DNA of 64,000 nt, taken from positions 12,324,022 through 12,388,021 of the forward strand of contig NC_059477.1 of the NCBI RefSeq assembly GCF_018139145.2. Reading direction: 5' to 3'. This DNA is from Gymnogyps californianus. Taxonomy: Eukaryota > Chordata > Aves > Accipitriformes > Cathartidae. Made by a program: the position numbers and the translations under genes. Shown here in pieces: positions 35,501 through 48,684 of the stretch; positions within the stretch are counted from its first letter, which is position 1; every line of letters begins with the position of its first letter. Below the pieces are notes generated by a model. It had not been told where the DNA came from and did no database searches. It saw only the letters and a list, made by a program, of their open reading frames with translations.

Positions 35501-37481
35501 TTAGGAAACTGTATCTTTATCTACTATTAGATGAAAGGAAGAGTTCAGTGACTGCCATGCCAGTCTGAACCTCTTGAAGCTTTGATTGAAGAAAATGCCT
35601 AACATATTGGGTTTTTACATAGATCCTACTGCAGTGGGTGTGCATCTATTCCTGTAGGCAGATATTTATGGTTTGCAGCTGTAGAACCAGATTGCAGCAA
35701 GTACCCTTGACTGCAGAGGGGACTGACTGCGGTGCTGTCTGGCCTTGTGGGAAATGTGCTGAGGTAGGCACGATGTGTGCAGGGACGCTGTTTGGCAAAG
35801 TCCCTTGCTGTGTTCTTTTACTGGGTACAGTATGCCATGTTCTGCCCTCCTCTTTGCTTTTCTCCTGCTTACCCGGGTGCAGACACTTTCCCACACTTCA
35901 TCCCTTTTTCTTTGATTACTTTTTTCCTAGCTTTGCTCTTGGAACTGCTGAATTATTCTGATACTTTTACATTTTTTTTCCTTCTTTAAAGGCAGGCACC
36001 TGATATGGAAAATTTCAGCTCAAAGAGTTGAAAGCTGGCAAGTGTGTAAGCAACTGAAAAAAGGCAAGCTCTTGCTAATGAGTAAAATTAGCAATAGATG
36101 GTTGCATCGGCTTGGCGTTCAACATGCATGACTTCTGACCATACAGTTCAAAGAAAGTTAAAAACATTTCCTCAACACTCTATATTTAGTCAGCATTTAC
36201 CTGACAGCAGTCTAATCTGCTGCAAAAATCTTGATGACAGTCTCAAGAAAGTCAGCATCCGTTTGTTTTCTCTTTCAGTTTGCTCACAGCCTGTGTAGGT
36301 CAGGCTGATACCCTTGGATTCTCACTTTCATGAGTAATGTATTTGCATTAACATTATAAAGCTTTTACATGATGAAGAGAATATGAAATAAAAAGCATCT
36401 AAACCCAACTGCAAAAAGCCCCTCCATCATCTCAGCATTAGGAGAGTATTTGTGGCTCCGTTCGATCCTATTGTCTCTGAAAAATTCTGTTTTCTACTAA
36501 AGTTTTAGGGGTAAACAGGGTAGTAACTTTGCTCACATGCACATGTGACTTTGCTATTTGATTCCTATTCTATAGGCAGCAAACTGGAGAAAACTTCTCA
36601 GTGTGAAAAATGCAAAGAAAACATGCTGTCGAGCTTGTAAAGTCATCTCTGTCTTCCAGACCTTTTCTGGGAACCATGGCTCTGTCACCAAGCAGCTTTG
36701 GTTTACTGGGTCAAATGAATGTAGGCCCTCAAAGGTAGCATCACCCTGAGTGGCTCTGGTGGCAGTGTATTGAGAATCAGGATGATACGTAGGCACAGCT
36801 CAGTTCTTTGCTCACAACAGAGAATGTCACCCTGTAAATGGAGCCGTCTTCTCCTTAAGGATACAGCTGTTTCTTTTTAATGGTTTGGGAGCAAAAGTAA
36901 GACTTTTATACAGTACCTTGTCACTACCCACTCAGCATACCCCAAGGGTAGTGTATTTTCACAAGCATATATTGTTTAGGTGAAATAGAGGTATTGTAAT
37001 GTTCTTACAGAATTTTCAGAATCTACAGCAAAGATAACTAACATGCAGACAATACATCTTCTTAGCACTAACACCTTTTTACAAATTTAAGCAATCGGAT
37101 TAAAAAAATAAGGGAGAATGCATTCACTTTTTCCCCTTCTCAAAGCCCTAATGGTTTGGTTAAAAAAACCCCACAACTGGTCAATATTTCTTCACATAGA
37201 TAAATGTTGTTCAGTTTGTTGCACTTTCAGGAAACAACAGCTTCCTCTGGGTGCATCTATCTTAGTGTTTCAGCTCAGAGCAAGATTGCTCAAGAACTCT
37301 TGAATTGAGCCCCCTGATTGTTCGCTGTTACTGAGCCTTGGATCTCACTGCAGAGTGGTTTGGGGGAGCATGGCTGGGCTCTGGGGAGGACAGGAGGGTG
37401 CGAGGATGCTCCGCTCCCTATTAAGTGTCCAGCCTGGGGCCAGGTTAGAGCTAGTCCCAGCAAAGCCCTTGATGTGTGTAT

Positions 37482-37501
37482 GGGGGGGGGGGGGGCGGGG
37501 G
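37482..37501. repeat. G14-C-G5 tract
   Basis: Fourteen G, one C and five G in a row on the plus strand, in a locally G-rich segment. Confidence 0.9.
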
Positions 37502-38687
37502 CAAGGCCTCAACGCCAACTGTTTTGCTTTGCAAGCCTATTCCAGTTGGGCCATGCTGCTTTGCTGATGTACAGACAGCTTGTGTTTGCATGTTGAAAGG
37601 GTTTTAAAGATGGGCAGAACTAAGAGAGACTAGTGTAGTATAATACATAAAGCAAAATCTTCAAATGATGTTTGTGGTAGTGTTTTGATCTTGTGTGCAT
37701 AATTATTTGCAAGAAGCTATTTTTATTTTTCAGCATAGATACTTTGTAATAATCACCGGTATTTTAAAAAATTAAATTGTGCTTTTCACTAGTAATAAAA
37801 TTGAGATAATTTTGCCAGAGTGCTGCTGAAGAGCTCATTTTTCAAACTTAGTCATTTGGGTGTAATGTACCTATTTCTTCTTCAGTTATGTAGAATTTTT
37901 ATTAAGAAGCCTGAGTTATGCAAAGTTCTGTTTTAAAATGGTGTTTATTAATAGATTTGCTTGCTCTCTGGCTTAATGCAACTAGTTAGACTGTTATTAG
38001 GCTGCTAATGTAGAAGACAAAATTATCCTGGAGTGCAGGATTGCTTGAGGAGATCTTAGACAAGCCATACATAGAAAGTTAAGGGTACCTTGGGGACTTC
38101 AGTGCTTTGCAGGATATGGCTGTTGTGCGGTAGCATCTTGAAAAGAAGCAATGCCAGCAAAGCCAAAATACTGAGAGCTTTACTCCATGCTTAAGGTCAG
38201 CAGGGAAAGGATAATCAGGTGTTGAACTTTCCTGGTTTGGGACTTGGTCCGCGGGTCCTGGGCAGTCACCAAGGTCTGAATTTGAGCAAGTGGGTGAGCT
38301 TAGTTTGACTATGAGGACTTACACATCAAAAGCGTAATCTTATTTACTGTCCTCACTGCAGGAGCTCTGGGGAAATACATGCTGCCATCTCCTCTGCTGA
38401 GACATAGTAGGATTTTGCACGTTCAGTTGTGTCAGTATCAGCCTGTCTTGCTGAAACTGAGGCTGGGCAGCTGGGTGTGTCACAGCAGCCACTGAGGCAG
38501 GGCTTCAGCACAGTTCATCCCCCTGTGCTCTGCCTTGCAGGGCAGCTGGGAGCACCGAGAGTCTCCCTTTTCGCAGGCTGTAGCTCTGCCCACCCCAGTG
38601 ACCCTTGAAGACAGAAAGAGTAGTAGGGTATCACAGTGTTGCCTTGCCTGGTTATGTCCCTTCTTCGCTGGCCTTTTCTTTCCTCAT

Positions 38688-38702
38688 GGGGGGGGGGGGG
38701 GG
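38688..38702. repeat. G15 homopolymer
   Basis: Fifteen consecutive G on the plus strand, preceded by TCCTCAT and followed by AAATTCC. Confidence 0.9.
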
Positions 38703-39376
38703 AAATTCCAGTCTTCTGCTGCTCTTTCTTTTAAAACCTAGTTGTACTCCCACCTCCACCCCCCTCATGTCGTCAGGCTGTTTCTTGGGTAGTGACTAGC
38801 TAACTGATGAAGAGATTCATGTGGTGGCTGCAATAGTCTATTTTGTGATGTACAAGGAATAACAGTTCCCCAACATTGAAAATTTAACTCCTGCATGTAC
38901 CTTGAGTCCATCTGCCAGAGGAGGAGAATAGAGGTGGATGGTGAAGTGAGCAAAACTATCCCAAAAATCTAAATGAAGAGAACTTGATTTTCTTGTGTGT
39001 AAAGGGGGAGGTCGCTAACTGCTTTGGTGCAGATATCGGATGGTCTATTACGTACTTTGATTTGTTCTGCAATGCTTCACAATCACAGTAGAATTTAAAT
39101 AAAAATTTGTCACAGTGGGCTAAGCACTAATGTGGCATAAAGCCTGTTTTTTGGTAACATTCATTCTACTGAGTTACTTGTATTGTACACACAGGCAAGA
39201 AAGCTATTTAGTCAAGTCCTTTCTGAGTGTCCTTGATGGAGAAAAAAGCCTTTAAGAGACCTATTTACTTTTATTATTCTTGGCCTGTCTTACTACTTTC
39301 TTATCCTTTAAAAGTGCTGGGATAGAAGCAAATTGGTATATAGCAATGTATTGTTAGGGGTTTCTTTCCTCATACT

Positions 39377-39388
39377 GGGGGGGGGGGG
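39377..39388. repeat. G12 homopolymer
   Basis: Twelve consecutive G on the plus strand, 0.7 kb from the G15 run and similarly preceded by TTTCCTCAT. Confidence 0.9.
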
Positions 39389-41044
39389 TAAAACATCAAA
39401 GTTATTCTCTCTGATTTTTGTGGGTTTTCTTGCAATCACTTTATCTCATTTGAAAATATTTTTTTCTGCCTGCAAGCTGTGTGAAAAATCCATATACAGC
39501 AAAGGAAATTGATTAATGCTCCTCAGGGGCGTAGTTCTGGCTATGAACAAACTGTTGCCAATTGCAGAATGTAAACAAACTGAAAAGTTAAGATTTCCAC
39601 CTGCCTAATCGTTCTTTAGTGGTAATATTGGAAGAAAACCTGTGATAATAGCAATGAGACCTTTCCCAAAAGAGGCAGGAGTTTAAAGCCAATACAGCAT
39701 TGTCTCCTATCAGTGCTGTGCTAGCATCCTGTCTCTTATTTTCTTACTCCTCCAGCCCCTACCTTGGATATTATAAGGTCGGTAGGATGCAGCATGGCCT
39801 GGGAGAATTTACTTGGGAAGTGGGGCTGCTTTCCCCTGTGAACCGCGGAGTTCAACTCTTCCTACCTTACTTACCATTTTCTTTCTCATAAGAAGAGTGT
39901 CCCCATGTCTCCATAAGGACTTGGTTGTGATAGTAGGCTGAGCGTAGACCAGGGATCTAAAATGTTGTGTAGTCAGATTTGAGAGAATTTTTTTTTTTCC
40001 TTCCTTTTGGTGTTTTCCCTTTCCAGGGCAGAAAGAGACTCTTCCTCCTGCTGAAGGGAGGGGAGGAATCTTTGCTCCATCCTCACAGCACTGTGGAGTT
40101 GTGGATGGGCCACCAGAGCTCTGTGCAAATGTGTTCCTCTGCCCAGTGCCAGCTCTGCCAGCTTTCTGGACCTGGTGGGAGCCTCCTGGCAGAGCAGCAC
40201 ACCTGCTGTGATTTGATTATTGGATTATTCTCAGCTGCAGAGGCTGAAGTATTAGTATTTTGTTTGTTTGCAGCCTGGCAGAGGGAGCATGTATATTAAA
40301 GCGTGGTGGTTTAGGACTGGCTCCAAATCTGAGTGCAATAACTATCCTTAATATTTTTTGTGGCTCTGTTCAGGCTATCTAAGGTAAGACCATGGTTAAA
40401 CCCAGTCAAAGATCCATAGAAAGCATTTCCAGCTCTATATTTGTTAAATCAGTTCTGTTCCCTTTCAGTTCTAGTTTTTTTTCCTTCCTTGAGGGCAGCA
40501 AACATAGCAAAGGTGAGTGATGAACAGTCCTTCCCTGAGACTGCTGTCGTCTTCCTTGGGTCATTTGGCAGCGAAGATGCATTGACCAAATGGTTGATAT
40601 TTGTGGAAGTACCTTGGAGCCACCGGGGCTTGGGAAGCTAGGCAGTTTTGAGATCCTGGCTTCTTCTGTGCTTCTGCCTACCTGACTGTGTACCCTAGGC
40701 TCTGTATTGGCTTTAGCACAAAGATTAACCTTAGCATGGAAATTGTCTATCTGGGCTGATGGCGGAAGCATCACGGCATTTGGATATGCAGAAGCACTGC
40801 CAAATCAAGATCCACAGCATGGTATTGATGTGCCCACTGTGCGAACCTGTATGGTCATGGTCAAGTTGTTTACTGAAAATATCTCTTAAAGAAACTCTTG
40901 AGATAAAATCTCTTCCAAAAAAGAAGCATCTGCAGCTGTCACACATATATTCCTAAGGAACAAAGTAATCACTGTATACCTTATCAGGTGCTGTTTGTTT
41001 CTCCAATTTAACTTGAACTGCTAAGGACAAAGAAAGCTTTTTGC

Positions 41045-41141
41045 TTGGTGGTGGGTGTGTGGGTGTGGGTGTGTGTTTTGGTTTTTTTGTTGTTGTTTTT
41101 TGAGTTTTTTGGTGGTTGTTTTGGTTTTTTGTTTTTCTTTT
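41045..41141. repeat. GT-rich low-complexity tract
   Basis: About 100 bases made almost only of G and T, with GTGGGTGTGTGGGTGTGGG first, then GTTTTTTT and TTGTTGTTG words. Low-complexity DNA with little else to say. Confidence 0.75.
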
Positions 41142-44100
41142 CACCTCTGATAAAGGAAATAGAGTTTGTAAACATTTTTTGTTTCATTAAAAGCTATGGA
41201 TAAGAAAGAAATAGCATGGCACTGTCACCTCTGCAGTCCTTGTGACTTCATCCCATACATACAAAGGACAATATTCAAACCTGTATTGCTCTATAAATTA
41301 CTGTGGAGGCAGTCAGCAGGAACTGACCTGGACTGTTCTTGGTGGTGAGGGAGATGAATGAGAAACTGAGAATCCTTTTGTGGTTGCTTTGTTTTCTTCT
41401 CGGAATTGGAGGGACTGTTTGAATACTGCATGCTTCCTAATGACTTCTGCCTTTTTTTTTCACTCCTAGGATTTAAAATATTTAACTTGCTGAAAGACTT
41501 TGGTTTGAAATCCTCTAAGTGGGAAAGCACTGATTGTTGGCGAGTTCAAGTGTAAAATTGGTTGTAAGTACTCGTGGGGGAACAGTGCAATGGAGCTGAA
41601 CAGTACACTGAAAATGAGTACTCTACATCAAACCACATTTGTTATTTGATGTTCACTGCTGGTTTCTAAGAGCACAGCTAGTAAATACTGGATCCAAAGT
41701 GCATTTAAGTCAATCAGAAGAATCTTACTTAACTAATTTGCGCTGGATTTTGAATGAATTCCTTCTTCCAAGGTACTTTACCTTAAATTTCTATTCTAAG
41801 GTGTGGATCAGTTTTCCTTGGATGTTTCATGAACATGATTGTATAGTGGTGAAGGCGAATCAGACTCAGATATGTATCTTAACCACTAATTAATATATGC
41901 TATGGGAATCTATAATTAAGTAATTTTAATTCTCAGGAAGGAACAGGTAAACGTGGATTCTTTTCTTTGCATTTACACGTATTTAAAATAACTTTCTCTG
42001 AAGCTTTTAAAAAGAGGAATTAAAAGCAATGTTTTGGGAAAGCTCAAAGTAAAGTTAATATTGCTGCTTAGGGCTTGCTTTTGCCTGGTGAGGATTACCA
42101 GATGCTCTAATTTCATTTATTGCCTAAGCTTTGACCCCTCTTTAGAGGTGAGGGTTAATCCACTGAAAAAATTACTCTGTTCTGTATTGTATGCCATTAA
42201 ATCTTGCAGAATGGGTTTGGGTTGTTGATTATATTCCATCATTCCTGTTACACTAATTAAAGAAAAGCAGTATTTGAGGTATGTAGTGGAGCTGTCTGAT
42301 GCTGTGCCCCAACATCATACCATATAGTATTGAGGCATTTTTCTGTTTACCTAGAGCTGTGCTGAGAGCGCTGTCTTGTAGCGCTGGAAGCTTGTGCCAG
42401 AACTGTTTTGCATCTTTCTTTACAGCTCTCCACACAGTGCACCCTCTCTGGCTCTTCTCCCTCCCTTGTGAGTTGGAAGAACATGCTGGATGTTTCTCCC
42501 CTTACTGTTTCCATTTAATTTCCGTTTGCTTCATGAGAGCCAGGAAAGAAGTGCTGCTGCTTCATCCACCCCGTGAGCAGGTCCACTCCTTGGCCTGGCT
42601 GGGGGATGCTATGCTGGGCAGGGTCCTCCAGGGCTGGTCTGTGGCTGCAGAGCAAGCGTGATTGTCGTTCCTGTTTGCTCAGGGAGGCAGTTCTCAGACT
42701 CATGGAGGGCTTGCACATGGGGCGTTTTGCCATGTGTGGGTTTTTTTTCTTTAAAACTCTCCTAAAGAATTGAGGACGGATATATTTTTCTTTCTCTCCC
42801 ATAAACATACAGCTTTCCCTACATTAAAAGACCATCAGTGGGGTGGTGAGGTCAGCTCTCAGAAGGGAGAAAATGGCAGATTTAAGATTGCCCAGGTAGT
42901 CATACTATGCCTTACCATGTGCGTGCATTTTAATGCTCTCCTTTATGGTCACATTGGCCACATACAATGTTTTCTCTGAGACTCCTATTTATCCAGCACA
43001 CAGGAGGGACTCTTTACCTACTGATCAGCTCTTCAGTATTTTATTTTTGTCATTGTTGCATGTGTACCCCAGGCTATATTTACTACATGCTGTTGAAGTG
43101 ATGCTTTCAGGATAGGATTATTAACTAACTCATTAGCTTTCTCTTGGTTCTCATTAGTATAATAGCGTAGTGTTGCTCAGGCAATAATTACTTTGCCTTC
43201 CTCACCTGCAAACTGAGGGTGTATCTTTAATTTTATAGACCAAGTAACTGAGACATGGAAAAAAAAGTGTTACTTGGAATGTTTGATTTAAAAGGCTTTT
43301 ATTTTGAAGAGTCCTTAGTATTACATATCTTCAGGAATGGATCAAAGAAAGGGTCATCACATTTTTCTGACACATGAAGACAAGGAAGAAGGGCTGGGGT
43401 TTTTTTCCCATCTAATGTTATTCTTGTAAATTGCAGACCTGTCTGATTTGAAATTCAGCTGGTGAAAGATGACATTTAATTTAAACAAGGTCACATAGCG
43501 GAGACTGTTAAGTAACCTTAAAAGTAATCAGTCTCACCAACAATTAAGTCTTTGTTTTATCAGAAAGATGTCTGCTCTTCCTCTGCTGTTTGTCCGCTCT
43601 GTGCTAGTGATGTTCTGCACTTTGGAAGGAGATGATTGCTACCTCCTCCGTACCAACCCAGGCCAGAATTACAATCCTTGCAGCAATGAAGTCTAAGAGG
43701 TGGCATCAGGATGCTTCCCACCTTTCCCTCCTCTGAACATTGTTTGCTGGAGCTCCTGGGGCTTTTTGGACGCACAGCACCAAGCAAGGCTTGCTAGTCC
43801 ATGGTGTGGGAGTGGGTGCCCTGGGCACCTCTTGGGCAGCCTGGGAGTCCCAGAGTGTGACGCAGGATGGCACCATGGCCTGGTGTTCCTCTGAACTGCA
43901 TGGCCCGGGGCGGGGGGTCGTATTACCATCTTGTTCCATGTGATCTCATACTAACTTTTCAGTTCAGTCAAGCAACCTTGGCATTTTTGCATTGTTTTCC
44001 TGGGACCTAAAGTAAAATGATGATAATTACATTTGACTGTGGGTTTTTGCCTTACAAAGTTCTTGGTTTTTTTAAAGGGCATAAGAACTTGGTGGGGGGT

Positions 44101-44321
44101 AGAGTGTCTTAGTCCAGCCTTGTGACTGTGACAGTGTGAAAACGGATGTTTGCATATGGATATAAAGCAGTTAAATGGGGACCAGCTGGATTTACAGTTG
44201 CTTTAATTTTTCTTTTTGCTGCCAGAAGAATGTAAAGGGCTTTAGTGTAAGGAGAACCGTGGCCAGAGTGGTGTAGCTCTCCTGGCTGTGAATGCTTTGT
44301 GACTACAATATAATACCCATC

Positions 44322-44905
44322 TGTCCTGGTTTCAGCTGGGACAGAGTTAACTTTCTTCTCAGTAGCTGGTACAGTGCTGTGTTTTGGATTTAGTGTGAGA
44401 ATGATGTTGATAACACTCTGATGTTTTAGTTGTTGTTAAGTAGTGCTTATCCTAAGCCAAGGACTTTTCAGTCTCCCATGCTCTGCCAGCAAGCAGGTGT
44501 GCAAGAAGCTGGGAGGGAGCATAGTCGGGGCAGCTGACCTGAACTAGCCAAAGGGATATTCCATACCATGGAACGTCATGCCCAGTATACAAACAGGGGG
44601 GAGTTGGCCGGGAGGCATGGATCGCGGCTCAGGAACTAACTGGGCATTGGTCAGCAGGTGGTGAGCAATTGCACTGTGCATCACTGGTTCCCCCCCCCCT
44701 TTTTTTGTTATATTCCTTTTCATTACTATTATTATTATATTTCATTATTACTATTGTTAGTATTATATTTTACTTTAGTTATTAATCTGTTCTTATCTCA
44801 ACCCACGAGTTTTACTTTGTTTTTTTCCTTTCCTCCTCCTCACCCCACTGGGAGGGGGAAACGGCTGCGTGGTGCTTAGTTGCTGACTGGGGTTAAGCCA
44901 CGACA
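44322..44905 (+). mobile_element. Solo LTR of an avian endogenous retrovirus (ERVL-type)
   Basis: A 584-base element begins TGTCCTGGTTTCAGCTGGGA and ends GGGGTTAAGCCACGACA, flanked on both sides by the exact 5-bp duplication CCATC (44317-44321 and 44906-44910). The TG...CA ends and 5-bp duplication are those of an ERVL-type LTR. I recognise the sequence as an LTR family widespread in neoavian birds (of the TguLTR5 type, name from memory). A promoter-like CAGTATACAAAC lies at about 44585; the usual ATTAAA polyadenylation site upstream of TCTTATCTCAACCCACGAG is changed here to ATTAAT. A C10 run and an ATT-rich part lie inside. No gag, pol or env sequence adjoins it, so this is a solo LTR left by recombination. 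It lies in the same orientation as the upstream gene. Confidence 0.9.
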
Positions 44906-44910
44906 CCATC

Positions 44911-46251
44911 TAATGCAGAAACATAAATCGTTCTCCTCAGTGAACCGTGGTGTGAAGGCCAGTGGATATGGTATGACTGTATTAGCATGTGTCCTTGTGA
45001 GTAAATTGAGATGTGTATTGCAGTGATAAAAAGAATTATTTTTGTATGTATTAATCTTTCATGTAGATTGGGCAGGTAAGGAAGGCTGTTTGCAGGGCAA
45101 AACAAACAAAGCATATGTGTTTTGTTCCATCAATTTCCTTGCTTATATCCTTGATTTGTATCTTGTCAAAATTTCACAGCAGCTGTACCTATGCAACTGT
45201 GTTGGATGTGTACTTAGCATCTGTTTATTCGGTGCCAGTTTTTGTAACTCACTGACATTTGTTCTTTCTATTCCTTTTTAAGCAATGAATACAGAAAAAG
45301 AAATAAATTGAAAAGACCACAAATGTCAAGAAAAAGTACAAGATTCAAAGAAAAGAGAATCTAAAGTAAAAATGTCCATCTGAGATGAAGCAATGGGAAA
45401 GGGAGTGGTGTTTTTTCAGTACAGTATACTCTGCTATGGTCCATCCACTGTTTGAGAAGAAATAGATTAAACCGAGTGTGAACTTGATATATCTTGTTTC
45501 ATTGTCAGTGGCAAGGCTGGACCTGATGGACATCTGAAGTAGTATCTTGTTTTGGGCTCCAAAGCTATTTTGCTATGGATCCCAGGACAAAAAAGCAGCA
45601 CTGTATGGGTAGTGGCAGAGATGCAGTTCCTGGTTGGAGGGGTGTATTTCTGTGGTGGTCAGTTTTGTCTGGGACAACAGCATGGGAAGCGTGTACAGCA
45701 GCAGGCACTGCTGCTGGTGAGAACTGGCTTTGCCCTTCTGGTAGTTGGTTAAATTGATAGCTTTGACTGCAGTCAGTCTCATCTAAGATTGGAAGATGGG
45801 TCTCCTGCTGGGAGCTTTTAAAATTTTTTTCCGAAAATGTTTTAAGCAGTCCTCCAGCAGGTGAATTAAAATAGATTTTCTGTCAGGTTAAATAGTAAGT
45901 TAAACATTGTATTTATTAGATAGTCTTTTAACACCATGAATTTAGATTTGTTGTTCTGTTATTCTGCCCCTTCCTGCATGGGTACCTCTGACAGCTTTGA
46001 GTAGAGGATACTGAAACTGGTGTATAGAGGAAAACTGTTACTGGGACACAGTCACAAGCCAACTATTTCACATGGCACAAAGCAAGACAGACATGAATTG
46101 CCTACCTACAGATTTCTAAGTCAGCAAAACATAGTAATTGCTGCAAATGCATGATTTTTTAACACAAAAATTTATTTCTGAAGTGCTGTGAGAGAGTGAG
46201 ATATGGTGTCATAGTGTTAAACTATGACTTTGTCTTGTGTTTCCTCTACAG
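44911..46251. other. AT-rich stretch, no gene seen
   Basis: Nothing is supported between the solo LTR and the candidate exon at 46252. Short open frames only. Confidence 0.55.
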
Positions 46252-46392
46252 AGGCATTTGTGCTCTGTAAGTGGCATTTCTATTCAGTGTTGCAAAAGCC
46301 ATGCTGACCTTGACAAGGAAACCCAAGGAAAGAAAAACAAAATGTGTGAATGCAAAATGCAGGCTCCCTGGCCTGATAGGTACATTGAATAA
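46252..46392 (+). CDS. Candidate coding segment, 46 codons then stop
   Basis: A strong acceptor (ttgtgtttcctctacag) is followed by 46 open codons in phase 0, ending at TAA. The translation is Cys- and Lys-rich (RHLCSVSGISIQCCKSHADL, then KETQGKKNKMCECKM). Two donors lie inside: TCT|GTAAGT after only 15 bases, which matches consensus well, and GATAG|GTACAT at 46379. It may be a terminal exon, a 15-base exon, or chance. No family is recognised. Confidence 0.22.
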   Translation, partial: RHLCSVSGISIQCCKSHADLDKETQGKKNKMCECKMQAPWPDRYIE

Positions 46393-48350
46393 CAGAATCC
46401 AGGGATTTTAAGAGATCATGAATGAGTCAACTGCATAGTGCTAGTGGCACTTAAAAGAAGGAAAATTTTGTTCTGGGTATTAGCAGGACTTGTGTACGTA
46501 AGATTCAGGTGTAGCTCTGTGTGTAGTATTGATGAAACCTCACCAGAGAGCCATATTCAAGTTTTGTGCAGCACGGTTTAAGAAAGAAGCAGATTGATTG
46601 AAAGTGGTTGAAAAAGAGGTTCTTGAGAGGACTGGAAGACTTAATTGTGAGGAAAATGGGGAAATCACTTGGTTTGAGTTGCCTCTGTCCTGAGTCTGCT
46701 TGCTTTTGGCATGCAGTAACCTGGGAGCTGGAAGGCTGCTGCTGTTTCGCCAAGGGTTGCGTTTCCCTGGCCTTTTTAAGGATGCTTGTGGGAGGTCAGA
46801 CCACGTTCTCTGCCTGAGGAGCTGTCTGAGAAGCTGAGGCACTCCTCTGCCTTTATGCTTGGGAGACCTCTTGCTGAATCACTGAATTTTTAAGGTACTG
46901 AACCTTTGGTAAGAGTGGTGCTTCTGAAGTCACAGGCACCTTGCTGTGAAGTATTTGGGAGGCCCAGTTGGTGCCTTTCTTCATGGTGCTGCTTGCTGTC
47001 GCTCACTGCACCATGTTTCTTCTCTTAGCAGGCAGGATTAAAACTCTTTACTGAGCCAAGTCACTCATTTACATGAATACATCTCCTCTTGGTGATCACA
47101 AAAGACATAAATTGAAACTATAAGTACCAAAATGAAAAAAAAACAAACCACTAATACACTCCTGGGGCCACTGATCTTAATAGTAATTTACAATTGTTTT
47201 TTTCCTAAGTCCCCACTCCACCTGCCCAATCCTCAGGGTTGCAGTTCCCTCACGGCCTCAGTTCAAGAAAGCAGTTAAATATTGGTCTTAAGGATATTGT
47301 TATTCAAGACAAGCCTTTTAATATTTTCCTAGTGTTAAACCCCGTGAGAACTGGACTTAATCCCATTTGAACTTTAGCATGTCCTTTTCTATTCTGAATA
47401 TGGATGCTTTTTAAACTGAAGCCTGATTGGGTAACGGTGTGGGGAAAAAACTACTTCTTTAGACCTCAACTGATATTTTGTTGTATAAAGAGGGGGAAAA
47501 AGTAACCTTTAACAAGAAGGCTGTTTTTCCCATTTCCCAATTTTACCTTTTTATTACTTATGATCTTGTTGATAAGAGTACCCCGAGATCTTTGCAGTAC
47601 AGGCGGAGGTTACAACACTAAAACAAAACACATGCAGATGAGTGCTTTGTCCTTCTCCCAAGAAATCCCTTCTGAAACGGCCCGGCCTGGGCATGGGAGG
47701 GAGGCAGCAGGGCTGGCTGGGTGGGTGCATGAGGGAGCCAGGCGGCAGGAGCTGCTGCACCACGCCTGCCATACACCCCAGCCAGTCCTTGCTCCCCCCT
47801 GCCAAGCTCCCCAGGGCTGCCCTCCCTTCGGGGGGGACGGGACTGCTGTAGGCTAAGACCACCACGTCTCCCACTTCCTTTACATCCACTCTGCCCTGTT
47901 AGTATTCAAGTCACTAGCTGTTCTGACTGGTTTTCTGATTTAAATAGGAGCCCTCTGTGAATTAAGTGGAGACCCTTGGTTTCCAGGGCAGCTTAAGCTA
48001 GATTTTTTTTTTTTTTTTTAAATGTCCTCTATTGGTAAATGGGAAGGATATTCTGTTGTACCGACGGGCTCCCAAATAACTGTGTGTTAATTAGGTAGGT
48101 TAACAGTTGGTCCTGTTGCAAATGTTCTCTGGTCCTTCTAGCTGTTCTGTTTTTTTGAAATTAAGATAGAAGTATTTGCAATAATTTTTCTCTTCCAAAG
48201 TTGCTGTTTATGCAGTAGAGCTGCAGACTGTTCTGGGTTTTTTTTTTGATAAGTAATAACGCACCTCAAAGTTTCTTAATGTGTTGTGCACCCCATCAAG
48301 TGAACCAAAAGCATGTAGCTACACCATTTGTTACCATTCATTGCTGTTAG

Positions 48351-48372
48351 GATTTGAAGATGTTGCATACAG
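48351..48372 (+). other. Possible 22-base exon
   Basis: A moderate acceptor (accattcattgctgttag) and a consensus donor (ACAG|GTAAGT) bound 22 bases. In phase 0 it reads DLKMLHT. Too short to judge coding, but the donor is among the best in the window. Confidence 0.18.
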
Positions 48373-48684
48373 GTAAGTGATTGCTGTGCAGTTGCTTACA
48401 TTTTGATTAACATACATATCTGGCTGGAATGATTTTGCTGCCTTGTTTTTGCACTGCTTCCCTTTTATTTTAGACTCAAATACCCAAATCACAAAGATAC
48501 ACACTGTGGTGCAGAAGCCTGGAGTTCCTGAGACTCCTGTGCCGTATTTCCAGTGTGGGAAAGCAATGAGGATAGACAGTGTGTTTAGCTCTGCTGCTGT
48601 CACCCACCCAGGCGTGCTGTGTGGGCAGAAGGAAACTGTCCTCACAGATTTTAAGCACCCTTATGTTTTGTTTTTATTTCTCAG

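Larger units (their letters stand above)
32515..44321. other. Intron-like or intergenic stretch, no gene supported
   Basis: This 11.8 kb holds no gene I can support. It contains three long G runs (37482, 38688, 39377), a GT-rich low-complexity tract (41045-41141) and a GC-richer patch at about 43690-43930. Open frames up to about 130 codons (34384-34782) lack splice support and recognisable families. Confidence 0.5.

Noticed and set aside
35638..35961. 107-codon frame with an acceptor-like CCTGTAG and a donor-like GAG|GTAGGC inside
   Set aside because: Cys-rich, low-complexity translation with a hydrophobic, Phe-rich tail; splice signals are mediocre.
40374..40383. Possible 10-base microexon GCTATCTAAG before GTAAGA
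   Set aside because: Same reason as for 15921; no reading frame evidence is possible.
43560..43943. Several frames in a GC-richer patch
   Set aside because: All phases are open because of composition; no start or splice support.
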